From Onthophagus taurus (lineage: Eukaryota; Arthropoda; Insecta; Coleoptera; Scarabaeidae), in assembly GCF_036711975.1 (NCBI RefSeq), contig NC_091969.1, positions 2,294,001 through 2,358,000 of the forward strand: a stretch of DNA of 64,000 nucleotides, in the 5' to 3' direction. Within the stretch, counting starts at the first letter, position 1. The number at the start of each line of letters is the position of its first letter. Below are positions 32,534-43,289 of this stretch, in pieces. A program made the position numbers and the translations under genes. The notes under the pieces were generated by a model that searched no databases, was not told the DNA's origin, and saw only the letters and a program-made list of their open reading frames with translations.

Positions 32534-35009
32534 ATAATGCATATACCGTTTGAGGCATTTAAATTGACACTACCTATAGCTCATAAATCGTCAATTTTAT
32601 CGAATAAGGTTTCAGATAAAACTTTCATCATATGAAGGGGAAAATATTCTGTATGGTATTCAGTTTACATTTTAGAAGCGCTATATATGTCTTTCAATTG
32701 TTAAGTTGTAACGCCTAAATATCTAACTTTAACAAAATAAAATCTAGACAAAGAGAAAAGAAATATGTTTACACCTAAGGACACACGCGAGTCCTCGACC
32801 GGCCGGAATTCTGAGTTGCAATAATTTTATTGAAATAAAATAATACTCGCATAAAATATAATCAAAAAATAATACAGGTAAGGTATTGTAATAGATAATG
32901 TAATTCAAAGGATAATATACTAAAAACAGAATTTGTTGTCAATGGTTCGCAAAATGAAACAAGCAAAAAAATAAAATGTGGCAAAAAAATTGAAACTCGC
33001 CAACAAAAATGTACGAAGGATATAAAATGAATTTAATTTAATCAATGAATTGCTTTTAATCAAAAAAATAATTGAATGAAACACTACATGAAAATTCCTC
33101 AGTGAGAACAAGATTAGTGCACGATTCTCCGGCAGAAATAAAATGTTGATGTTATCTGACCTTATGTTCGTTGACTATTCCGATCTGATCTGAAGGAACT
33201 TATCTACACCAGCAACTTTTGGTGTTCTATAGGAAAATTTATTTTTATTGAACAATTTTTCTTAATTGATGCAGTTGTTTCCAGTCAGTAACGAAATAGT
33301 AATTCCTCTCGGACCAAAGTTGTCTCCAAAATATTGGTAACCGAAGAAGTAATGAAATGAGATTATTCCACAAAAGTAAATCGAGAATAATATAGCTCCT
33401 CACAATAAAACCTGGTTAAAAGAAAATTAAAGAAGAATAGTAAAGAAAATTAAGAAGCATTACTAAAGATTAAATTTTAGGACGGTTTTTTAATTTTTCT
33501 TTGTAGAATAGTTTTAGGATAGTAGTTTTGTAGTACTAGAAAGGATGTGTGAATAGATGAATGGGTTGAATGAATAGTAATTAAGCAAATGCTTTCCTCA
33601 GGTGGTCTAGGTTTTAAGCAAAGAAAAATTTGGGAATAAGAAAATACGTTGAAATCCGGATGTACCGATAAATTCGAGAAAAGAAAATCACTTTTCTCAC
33701 AATTAATCACGAATAATGAATCCCAAAAATTTGGATTGAAAAAACTCACAAAACTGTGACTTCGCTTTTCTATACTTGAAAGAGAACGAGAAGGCTTTTG
33801 AACATACCTTTATACGAATGAGAAAAAATTACACCTGCGCAAAAATAAAGTCACAACACGGTCTCGAAATGAAAGGAAGAAATTCAAAGAATTAGGAATC
33901 TTTTAAGGGAAAAGAGAAGAAAGGAATATTGAGGATTACCAGGAGTATGCTGCTGTAAAAAAATCTTAATTAAAAAAAACAATGTAAAATATATGCATCC
34001 CAAAATTATGCAACTCATAATTCACAACAAAGACAAGTCAACAACATAAAACAAAAAGAAACAAAGTCTTTCCGTAGCTACCTAATTCATTCGTCACGTT
34101 TCACTAATTAAGCTTGGAAGGACATATGATTACTGAAACGATTTAAATAATTTTAGTTTATGAGAAACATCAGAGTTATCAATGATGCTCGAAATTTATG
34201 CGAAGATTTCCTACAGAAACATTCCGTCCCGTGCTTCATTTTATCGTATTGTGAAATAATTTAAAAAAAAATTTGTGAAAAATTATTAATTTTTGCCTTG
34301 AAAAATTTTGCTCAAGATAAACGACGATGAGTGATAATAGTACAATCAACGTTTAAGCTGCTGTTCGTAATAATCCACATTTATTCTCTCGCTATTTCTC
34401 GAGGCTGTACGGTATCCCAACGTAGTGTCCTTTACATTTTATTTTTAATTGAAGCTTATTTGTTTTATTGTGTTTGTTATGGAGAATACCATAATGATTA
34501 AAAAAGGGTAAGTATCTATTTAAAAAATCTTACTTGACAAATGAAAGACAGATCGAGACGCTTCTGAAATGTAATGGGACAAATGGGAACTATGCAGAAT
34601 ATTTTCACCCTTTATATCATGAAAGTTTTACCTGAAACTTTTTACGATAAAATTGACAGTTTAAGAGATACAAGGTCGTCTCAATTTCAATGCCTCATCG
34701 ATATAATATCGATAATTAGAATATACAGTATTACCATTATCAGGAAATAGTGAGTAAAATGATCTATGGTCACCTCCTAGAAATAACAAAAAAATATAGG
34801 CTATTATTATTATAGATAGTTAAAACGTTATTATGAATGTTAGTGTAAGTACATGAAGTTAATAAAAAAAAAGCAATGAAGTTTGTTAAACATAAACGTT
34901 ATTAACATCACAGAAATTTCATGCAATTACATGCAATTACTATACTTTTCCGAAAAAATTAAACGACGATTCAAATGATTATTAAAATTAAAATATATTT
35001 TGGAACTTT
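32534..35009. other. Non-coding stretch upstream of the Nanos-like gene
   Basis: No gene, RNA or bounded repeat recognised. If the promoter at 36481-36519 drives the Nanos-like gene, this would be intron. Confidence 0.45.
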
Positions 35010-36120
35010 TCAAGAATCGCCCGGTCGCTTAAAAATCGACGATTCTTTTTAATCGATAGGTACTGACCTAAAAATGACGTTAACAATAAAAAAGTGTGTT
35101 CACTTTTGTGACGTCACAAGCAATGCTTTTTAAACATTTAACTTTTTTGTAAACATGCTTTTTCGTATTCAACCGGTCAACACCTAACCCACAAATTGTT
35201 TATTTTATAGCCACGCACAAAATAAATCTAATAAACTTAAAAGTAAAGTTATTTTTACTTAACTTGTAGAGATTACAACATATATTTTCGGATGAAATAC
35301 CCTAGTTTCTTAAGTTTTCGATGCATAGCACTACCTAGATAGACTGTATCAATAGACTGTCTGTCAAGTGATACAAAAACCTACAACGACTGAAATGTCT
35401 TTATTTACCGTCTTTCTACTGGCGTGGATCTAAATGTTAGCGGTTTTCTTTCAATGGACCCTTCAATCCGTAATTTACAACTCGACATTTAGCGAATTCG
35501 CACTAGTTTAAATGTTAATTAACATAACTGAACATCCAATTTCTATACAAAATTCTGAAGTAAATCCAATCTAACCTAATCCAGACCTAATCCAACCCGG
35601 AATTTACACCTACCACCTGCATCAAACCCAACCGGTACCCAACCCGACAATTCGGAAATTCACACCAGTTTAAATGTTAATTAAACTAACTCAAAATCTG
35701 ATTTCGAATATAGTAAGTAAAAATTAAATCATTGTCTCAAATTTAATGAAAGAATTAACAACTTGTTAATATTAATTTAATAATATTTATAACGCATATT
35801 TTCGGATATAATACAACGACTAAAAGTCTTTATTTACCATACACCTGTTCGTGTGGACGGTTTTTTTTTTTGTCAACAAAACCAACCTAACCTGAAATTT
35901 ATAACCCAAGGTTATTTCACCCGAAAATACATTAATTTTTTCAAAATTTATGTGTAACGGTGTTGCTTTGAAAATATATGGTTAGCATGGTTGATGAAGT
36001 CACAAAACGTGACGTCACATCAAAACTTTAAAGTGATTTTTTTACTTTTCCGCACTTTTTCTTTGTTTTGCCTTCAATTAAAAAGAATCGATTTTTATGC
36101 GACCGAGCGATTCTTGAAAA
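35010..36120. mobile_element. Foldback/MITE with CGGTCGC-containing inverted ends
   Basis: CAAGAATCGCCCGGTCGCTT and AAAATCGACGATTCTTTTTA at the left are answered by TAAAAAGAATCGATTTTTAT and GCGACCGAGCGATTCTTG at the right. Inner inverted matches include GTGACGTCAC at both sides. Non-coding; a non-autonomous DNA transposon of uncertain type. Confidence 0.65.
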
Positions 36121-36480
36121 ATGCCCATATTTTTATTCAAAGATAAATACGTCTAATTGATACGAATGTTAACACAGAATGAATTGTATATAAAATAAAT
36201 ACATATTTGTTATCTTGGAAACAAATAAAAATATATAATTTTCATAAGCAATAGACCCTAATGATTGAATTGAATAGATTGAACTCGTTCATCAATGCCG
36301 GCAATATTGACAGTAACGTCACAATGAACAACTGAATTAAAAAATACTAAAATGAAGTATATAAAACCCAAAACTACTCACAAATTTTCGATATAAGAAG
36401 AGAATTTTTAATAAGTTGTAAACATCTCCGCGGGGTAAACTTAACCTAAACTTAACACAAACACTAAACATCGGTGAGGT

Positions 36481-36519
36481 GACTGAATTGGAAGGCCAAG
36501 CGTCTGCGGTTTATATAGG
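36481..36519 (-). promoter_or_regulatory. TATA plus initiator core promoter, minus strand
   Basis: On the minus strand CTATATAAACCGC (TATA at 36517-36510) is followed by TTCAGTC, whose A at 36484 would be the start site, 33 bases from the TATA start. TCAGT is the insect initiator. The nearest minus-strand gene downstream is the Nanos-like gene, 4.3 kb away; linkage is an inference. Confidence 0.45.
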
Positions 36520-36759
36520 GGTAGGATTGACGATGTAATACAGGGGCGTGGCTTAGAAATTAACATTGTTCTTTGTATGCTAAAACGTACACTTTTATAG
36601 CAGCGAAAATACTAGAATAAATTGTTGAAAAACTTGAATAATGTTCGATTAAGTGTAAAATTAGGTTCTATCATTATTTTACATTGAAAGTTGTTAATTA
36701 CAACTTTGATACGAGATTTTGTATTGAAGTATCGATACGGGTCGTGTTAACAGTTTCTA

Positions 36760-36819
36760 CATCCGCCCAAGGTTCGTAAAGCGCATTGTACAATACGCTT
36801 TACGGACCTTGCATCCGCC
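36760..36819. mobile_element. Minimal 44-bp palindromic insertion with 8-bp target duplication (hAT-like)
   Basis: CATCCGCC occurs at 36760-36767 and again at 36812-36819. Between them lies a 44-base palindrome (36768-36811) whose two 22-base halves match at 20 positions and begin CAAGGTTCGTAAAGCG. An 8-bp duplication with CA...TG ends is the hAT pattern. It is nothing but two terminal repeats back to back. Confidence 0.75.
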
Positions 36820-37169
36820 ATGCTGTCGCCAGACAAACCGGAAACCCGCCCTCAGAAACTTCGAGTTGTTCTCATAAAAGGAAATAAAACCTACCCATAT
36901 TTTCTATAAACTGCAAGAAATTATCAAAGTATTAATTCTGCCTCTTAATGTAAAGAACTACACTTATTATCTTTCTATAAAATATTACTATGAAATTTTA
37001 ATAGTTATATTTAATTTTAATATCTGCGATGAATAAATGTGAGTAGTATAATAATGAGAGTTCTGGAGCGGAAGTTGCTCCCTGTGCTCCCTGCTCCCTG
37101 CGCATGCGCAGGAAGTGACGTCACAGCGCGGGAAATTTGGCGGGAAATTTGAAATTCAAAATTCATGTG

Positions 37170-37510
37170 GCGCCATCTGGTGGTGTGTAGTTAAACTAAA
37201 AAAGGTTGGTTTACCTGATGAGAGATAGGTGGCGCAGCTTAAAATTTACCTGATGATTGATAGATGGCGCAGCTTAAAATTTACCTGATGAACGATAGAT
37301 GGCGCTGTCATCTTTTTAAGTTGGGCCGGAAATTACTAACCATCGGGCTAGATAGATGGCTCTGTTATATTTTTAAAATTTAAATTTACCTGATGGGTGA
37401 TAGGTGGCGCTGTTATATTTTTAAAATTTAAATTCACCTGATGGGTGATAGATGGCTCTGTTATATTTTTAAAATTTAAATTCACCTGATGGGAGGGATA
37501 GATGGCGTGC
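37170..37510. promoter_or_regulatory. CTCF-like motif array in left terminal region
   Basis: 37170-37183 (GCGCCATCTGGTGG) fits the 14-base CTCF core GCGCCMYCTRGTGG at every position. It is followed by seven spaced units of the form CTGATGNNNGATAGRTGGC, about 37-56 bases apart (37213 to 37510); four contain AGRTGGCGC. The mirrored array is at 49692-50039, with its consensus match at 50026-50039. An insulator role or transposase binding are both possible; neither is shown. Confidence 0.55.
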
Positions 37511-37679
37511 GAAAATTTAAAATCATGGAAAAAAAATTTGGTTGGTAGAAAAATATAAACAAGAATTATATGTTAATACATTTATTATTTAATTTTTAAA
37601 ACAAATTTTATGATTCAATTATGGTTTATGAAATTTATATACATACAGATGAACATCAGGGTCATCGGTAGGAAATTTT

Positions 37680-37989
37680 TTACGTTTCAGGTTTCTTGAT
37701 GAAATCCAATAAATATACTGGGTGAGTTTTACCGATGTCTTTTGCACCCTTATAAATTATGCACATTTTCCTGAGTTCGATGATTTCCTCGTCAGCAATA
37801 CCTTCAGCGGTGCGTCTTGGTAAATAAATTATGAATCCAGCCTCCAACTCAAGTAAGTACCACGGACGGCCAAGAACACGTTTTAAGACGTTTCACGCAC
37901 TTAATTGGATATGGAGTGTCCGGTTGAAGCTCAGAAATTGACTTTTTCGGTAGGAAATTATACTGACCCAATTGACTTAGACGAGACAT
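37680..37989 (-). pseudogene. Small Polinton ORF with shared frameshift, left copy
   Basis: Starts MSRLSQLGQYNFLPKKSISE, passes DTPYPIKCVKRLK, and after one surplus A in an A-run continues GRPWYLLELEAGFIIYLPRR, EEIIELRKMCIIYKG and ends IKKPET. The total of 310 bases would be about 102 codons if in frame. The pattern (short strands, LPRR, YKG) resembles small OB-fold-like proteins found with viral-type polymerases in insects; that is an inference. The same frameshift is in the right copy, so it predates the palindrome. Confidence 0.55.
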
Positions 37990-38328
37990 GGTTCGTTCCT
38001 TGAACAACTGTTTCGTAGATTAATAATAATAAAACGTAACTTGTTAGCTTACAAATAGCTGCCAAACTGAATAAATTATTAGGAACATGTAATTATATGC
38101 TTGAAACAAGATTAATGACGAGACATGGTGGTTCGCTCTTTGAACAATTATTTCGTGGGTTAATAATAAGCGTAACCTATTTGCTTGCACATAGCTGCTA
38201 AACTGAATAAATTATAAAGAACATGTAATTATATGCTTGAAAAAAAGATTACGGGGAGTGGGGAAATGGGCAATAGAAGTTTCTAGAAGGATGATGTAAT
38301 TCACACGTCCAATTGCAAAGAAAAAAAT

Positions 38329-38420
38329 TAGAAATAACAGGTGTTATTGTTCTATAAAATGAAAATTCAGCAGTTTTTATTAGCATTAAATTACCACGGT
38401 TAAGTAAAGTCCGATGCATC
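38329..38420 (-). promoter_or_regulatory. Polinton gene-junction element, copy 1
   Basis: AAATAACAGGTGTTATTGTT, CAGCAGTTTTTATTAGCATT and ACCACGGTTAAGTAAAGTCC follow one another. It lies between the possible membrane ORF (stop 38623) and the small ORF (start 37989). The mirror copy is at 48789-48880. Confidence 0.6.
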
Positions 38421-38622
38421 ACGTCGCCAGGGGTGTCAAGTTACACCTGTCTCAATTAAAAACCTTAATGTTATGATACTTTTTTACAAATTCAATTATA
38501 TTGACAGTTGAATAAAAATAACAAAAATTATGCACGTGAAAAATACATTTAAGTAAAAGAAGGAAAAGGTTTCGGTGGCTCAGTGGTAATATAAATTAAC
38601 GAACTATATAATACAGACTTAT

Positions 38623-38805
38623 TTAATTGAATTTTGCGCGACTTGAACTGATAGCTGCAAGGTGAAATATAAGTACTTTAAAGGCAATAAACCACTGAAT
38701 CACTAAATTGAAAGTCAACAACAACAAAGCAACGAAGATGTAGGAAAGGGTTGAATTGTTAAAAAGAGGAAACTCATCTCGTTTCCTGACGACGATGTGT
38801 AACAT
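38623..38805 (-). CDS. Possible small membrane protein, left copy
   Basis: Sixty codons, MLHIVVRKRDEFPLFNNS followed by a strongly hydrophobic stretch (TLSYIFVALLLLTFNLVIQW and FIAFKVLIFHLAA) and a basic end. It would form one or two membrane helices. It is identical in the right arm (48404-48586). No family is recognised; being intact in both arms is weak evidence because the arms are near-identical anyway. Confidence 0.35.
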   Translation of the reverse strand: MLHIVVRKRDEFPLFNNSTLSYIFVALLLLTFNLVIQWFIAFKVLIFHLAAISSSRAKFN

Positions 38806-38934
38806 GAAAAACTTTTAAAAATGTAGAATTGTTAATAAAAAACATAATAAAACAAAATTTTTATATTGTATAAACCAATTATATAACAATATTGTTCTTT
38901 TTCATTTTTCCATTTTCACGTTGGTTTGCAATTT

Positions 38935-39096
38935 ATGCGAGATATTTTATCTAAGGAACCTTTCATTTCATACAAATTGAAAGTATTGGATAATTTACAT
39001 TTTAGTGATTACATTGATTTTATTATGAACCACCGAAATCTTTTCAATTTAATATTAAAAGATGAAGAAATATATAAAACTTACTTATTTAATTGA
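38935..39096 (+). CDS. Possible 53-residue ORF, left copy
   Basis: ATG at 38935 to TGA at 39094, reading MRDILSKEPFISYKLKVLDN, then FIMNHRNLFNLILKDEEIY. Charged, helix-like composition looks coding. It runs opposite to the polymerase gene. The mirror copy is at 48113-48274 on the minus strand. No family recognised. Confidence 0.35.
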   Translation: MRDILSKEPFISYKLKVLDNLHFSDYIDFIMNHRNLFNLILKDEEIYKTYLFN

Positions 39097-39371
39097 ATTT
39101 AAGCGGATTGAATTGAAGGTGAAATACAAACAACAGAATGATGTGTTTAAGAAATACATTTATTATTATTATTTAATTTTTAAATATACATAACTTTTAT
39201 TATACAATTACATTTTAAAAAATATATATCCATACAGATGAACATCAGGGTCATCGGTCGGAAATTTTTTACGTTTCATAAGTAAAACATAAATTTTATA
39301 AAACAATTAATATACATAAGTATGAACAATAGGGTATCAGATTACATATCAGATTTCTTGAAAAAAAATTT

Positions 39372-39465
39372 CTAGAAATAACAGGTGTTATTGCTACATA
39401 AAATGCGAATTAAGCAGTTTTTATTATTAAATTACCGAAGTTAAGTAAAGTTCATTGCACCTCAC
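39372..39465 (-). promoter_or_regulatory. Polinton gene-junction element, copy 2
   Basis: TAGAAATAACAGGTGTTATT, AATTAAGCAGTTTTTATTAT and ACCGAAGTTAAGTAAAGTTC. It lies 220 bases beyond the polymerase stop codon. Mirror at 47744-47837. The core AATAACAGGTGTTATT is itself a palindrome. Confidence 0.65.
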
Positions 39466-39688
39466 CAACACTTGTTTCAATTTGTTTAAATTAAAATAAA
39501 TACATTTTTTTAAATAAGTTTTTATAACATTACATTTATTTAATATACTTAATCTATATGAAATCAAATAATCTAAATTTTAAAAATATTATGAACCTCC
39601 GTAACATACTAATTACAAAAGGTATTAAAATTGTACAATAAAACTATCAAACTTAATAATTATATACTTAAAATTATAGTAACATTAC

Positions 39689-42094
39689 TTAACACGTTAT
39701 ACTATAATGACCCCAAGCTAGTGTATTAATTCCATTATCACAAATATATCGCTTGGAGTCATTTGGTGAAAGAACCAATTTATTTTGTAATACAGTAAAT
39801 ATACTGTGATTAAAACTTCTAAATAATGTTTGTTTTTTAAATAAAACCGATTTGGAATTTAGACAATCTAAATAATTTTGAAAAGAGATGTGATGTTTAA
39901 CAACAGCCTTCTTAACGCCTTTGGATTTTTTGGTAATCCGCCCATCAGCAACCCTATTAGCATATACCTTTGATCTCAAACCAACAAATTCGACCATTAT
40001 ATTTCCACAATTCTCATCTTTCATTTTACCTAAAACCGCTTTATTCTGCAAGGGTATGTCAAACCGATTATCGGGACTGTAGTTAGATGTGTCAAATTTA
40101 TTTAAATTTAATTTCACATCTCTATATATATCATCAGAATTAATTAATACAGTGAAACTATCGGTGTCCATATAGCACAACCGAACGTCCTCGCCATATT
40201 TAGGTTTTAAGAAATCATAATAAAAATCATACATTAATAATTTTGAAAGTTCTAAAACAGTAAAACCAACGTATAGAGGTTTATCGTAAACGACATGAAG
40301 ACGATCCATTTGAATTGCCGAAAACGTTTCTGTGAATACTTTAATACTTTTAAAATTTAATTTTGCTATTAAACTCCGAGCTCCTAAACGAGGTCTACCT
40401 GCGGCTTTACCAGTATGCACATCATCCCAACTGGTCACTAATCTTACATCGACTCGCTTATCGACGTTTTCCATTGTCTTGCCGAATACAGAATTATTCA
40501 TCAATTTAAAAAAATCTTTTTCAAACGCATTCTTTGCGGATTGACGTAATTCCGTATTTTTATCGATGTAAGATTTCAACCACGCAGACTGTCTGAACGA
40601 TAAAACTCTATTAATTTTGCAAACTTTAAGACCGTGAGCAACAGCTTGTTTCAAATTTCTATAATGGATCACATAATTTTTCTTATCAAATAAATTTGGA
40701 ATTAATCTCCTTTCACTTTCAGATCGATTAATGGGGGCAATTAAATTCTCAGCTAAAAACGGGAGATCGTTGTGTAAATCATGCAAAGCTGCAGGGTATT
40801 CAATATCTACGTCTAAAATATATCCAAAATCGGAATTATCGGGTATATTATTAAAATCTAATTTTTGTATGTCATTTTCACTCAGCCATTTAAAATTGGA
40901 AACGGGCATAAATTGAGACATCGCCCACCCATACAAATTATTAGCGTCCCAATACATTAAAAAGTTTGACGGTAAATTGAGGTTATAATCATCCATATAT
41001 TTATTATTGGCTTTAGCGGACCGTAGGGAGCATTGGGAAATGCCTCCACGGATACCTTTCTTAATAAAATGGACTTGATCTATATCCGTTAATAATTCTA
41101 ATTTAATTTTGGTAAATTTCAACATTGCATCCCAAGAAAGTCCTGGGGCAGTATAATAATGAGCGGGATCTAAATCGTAGGTTTTGAAGCAAACTTGTCT
41201 GAATTTTTCAAATACATCAGCAAGTAAAAGGACATCAGTTTTTAGATACAAATCCGAATAATCTTTTAAATTTAGACAATTAAATTTTTCCCACACAGTT
41301 TGAGCATGGGAATACTGCTCATCGGTTATATCTTCAAATGATAGTTTGTTGAAAAAAGCGTTTTTAGGTGGCAATGAAGTTACGTTTAATTTATCGAGTG
41401 AATCCATATAACCGTAGGGGAATATTCCCTTCTTGCTCAATAATCTAAACTGATCATTGTGTGGAAAGAATTTACGTATATTTATTAAATCAAATTCGTC
41501 AAGGTTACCAGCTAAAGAATCTAATGATGAGGCCATAAACCTAAATGAATCTACAAATCTTAGTTTAAAAAAAGTATTTTCAACGCGGTCCCCCTCCACT
41601 TGAGCTTTATCGACTAATATCCGTTTACTGAAACTGATGTATTTTTCTTTATTATTAGGTAATACATCAAGCCCATCTTCATCCGCATCAGCCATTTCTT
41701 TAATAAATAAATGACAATCGTAACCACTAAAATTATGAAAAAATATTGGAATAAAATTTTGAAGTTGAAAATTTAAATTACAATTTGTATGAGCGGGCCC
41801 ACGGTACCTACCGCTTATGTGACAATGATCGCGAACCTTAACCTGATCTGAAGTGAAAGGATTTTGGCAAATAAAACAATTTTCAGCTGAATCGAAATTC
41901 CGTTGCTCATCGACCGTTAAAGGTAGCATTGGTTTTACGGATTTAAAGTATTTATTGTAAATAAATTTGACATCATCAATTAATTTAGAGATAAAAACTT
42001 GAGGTGCATCAGGTCCCGCATACGTTTCAAACTTATTGGAGTTGGAATCAATGGTGGAAACGATATAGTACGCGAAACTATACGGTTGATGCAT
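39689..42094 (-). pseudogene. Protein-primed family B DNA polymerase, left copy (5' deleted)
   Basis: An open frame of 801 codons from MHQPYSFAYYIV to the terminal AWGHYSITC. It keeps an HNH/endonuclease VII-like insertion (CFICQNPF ... RDHCHISGRYRG), Exo II (NFSGYDCHLF), Exo III (YLKTDVLLLADVF), the family B motifs DANNLYGW, MNNSVFGKTMEN and YMDTDSF. Exo I is lost because 1.07 kb present in the right copy (about 44023-45100) is missing here. The deletion junction has short filler (see findings). The residue before MNNSVFG is Leu, where the right copy has Ser. Confidence 0.9.
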
Positions 42095-42109
42095 CTCAAT
42101 TTTTTTCCC

Positions 42110-42628
42110 CTATTTTACCCTATTTTTATAGCATGACATCATTTTTGCAACATTCTTATCGATTAATTCGGCATGCTGTGTTTGAAGATGAGTTTCGAGT
42201 GACGTAAGTGACGGTAAAAACTCACCGCAAACCTCGCATGCCTTACCTTTGTTCTTGGTAATTGAATGTGGTAGTGGTGTTGAGCCTCGACGGCGTTTAG
42301 TGGATGGTGGTGATGATGATGATGATGATGATGATGAAGAACCTCCCATCTCTAAATTCGATTGAGTTTCAATAGTTGATTGTGGCGGTGGTGCTTGAGT
42401 TGATGGTGGCGGTGATGTTTGAGTTGATGGTGGTGGCGGTGCTTGACGTTTGGATGTAATTGGTAATCCATGAAATAATCTTTGATGTTCATCCAATTTA
42501 TCTCGCCTCGATAAACATTTTCCACACATCGAACAATCAAATTTGGATTGACCATGTTTACTTCGTACATGTCTGTCAAGATTACGTTTTAATGTAAAAG
42601 ATGCTTGACAACGCTGGCAAATAAACAT
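42110..42628 (-). pseudogene. Polymerase N-terminal zinc-finger region, left copy
   Basis: Likely start ATG at 42626-42628, reading MFICQRCQASFTLKRNLDRH then a second finger CSMCGKCLSRRDKLDEHQRL, a proline-rich linker (PPPPSTQTSPPP type), a serine run encoded by a TCA repeat, and a third finger CEVCGEFLPSLTSLETHL. The frame ends at TAA just after CYKNRVK, at the deletion junction. C2H2 fingers ahead of a Polinton polymerase suggest DNA or origin binding. The original gene is therefore preserved only in two unlinked halves; they are not joined in this DNA. Confidence 0.8.
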
Positions 42629-42936
42629 TTTAGAGTTTGTAAATTTCGGAAATATCAAAACACTTGGTATAAAAGTTTTAGATAAAATAGGTGAAACTAC
42701 TACGATGTTATCGCAACCGCGAACGAATGGTATTTGCGTTCCAGTACGTGATGAGCATACTCTAATACTCAAATTACATAAATTAGTTTTGCTCGATCAA
42801 GGTCAAGTAAAGTCGAAGGTTTCGGTATGTGACAGTATACTTCAGATGCACTGTCCAACCGTTACCGACTAATGCCGAAACACTCCGATCGGAGTAATCG
42901 GCAGTTTAACCTGTTAATATTCAAATTACATAAATT

Positions 42937-43009
42937 ATTATTGTTACATAAAACGCAAATTAAGCGGTTTTTATTAAATCACTAAGGTTAAGTAAAGTTC
43001 AATGCACTG
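42937..43009 (-). promoter_or_regulatory. Polinton gene-junction element, central copy
   Basis: TTATTATTGTTACATAAAAC, AAATTAAGCGGTTTTTATTA and ACTAAGGTTAAGTAAAGTTC. It lies between the central truncated gene (stop 43290) and the polymerase start (42628). It lacks the ACAGGTGT palindrome. Confidence 0.6.
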
Positions 43010-43289
43010 TGGCAATCAGCACTGTGATTATTTGCGAACGTCCCCGCACCCCGGAGTAAAGGACCCCCCCCCCATAAAAAATAAGGCAACACTACGGTTG
43101 CGGTTAAAAAACGTTACAGCATCAGTGATCAGTCGGGAGAGATAAGGATTAAAATAAAAAATTAAAGATGTTTCGAGATTATTTATTTTTTAAAAACCAT
43201 AAATTACATAAATTTAATAAGAAGCATTTATTATTATTACAGTTCAAATATTTTAATTAGCATGTAAGTGTGGTAGAGGAGTGTTATAG

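Noticed and set aside
32349..32537. Peptide frames over the hairpin element (MASETSNLLLKDAR type)
   Set aside because: The same peptide appears on both strands because the DNA is palindromic; there is no evidence of translation.
33477..33749. 90-codon minus-strand frame as the first Nanos exon
   Set aside because: Composition is random-like, there is no fitting donor and no similarity to Nanos N-termini.
38575..38592. tRNA gene suggested by a TGGCTCAGTGGTA A-box-like stretch
   Set aside because: No B-box, no cloverleaf and no acceptor stem nearby; the sequence also occurs mirrored within the element.
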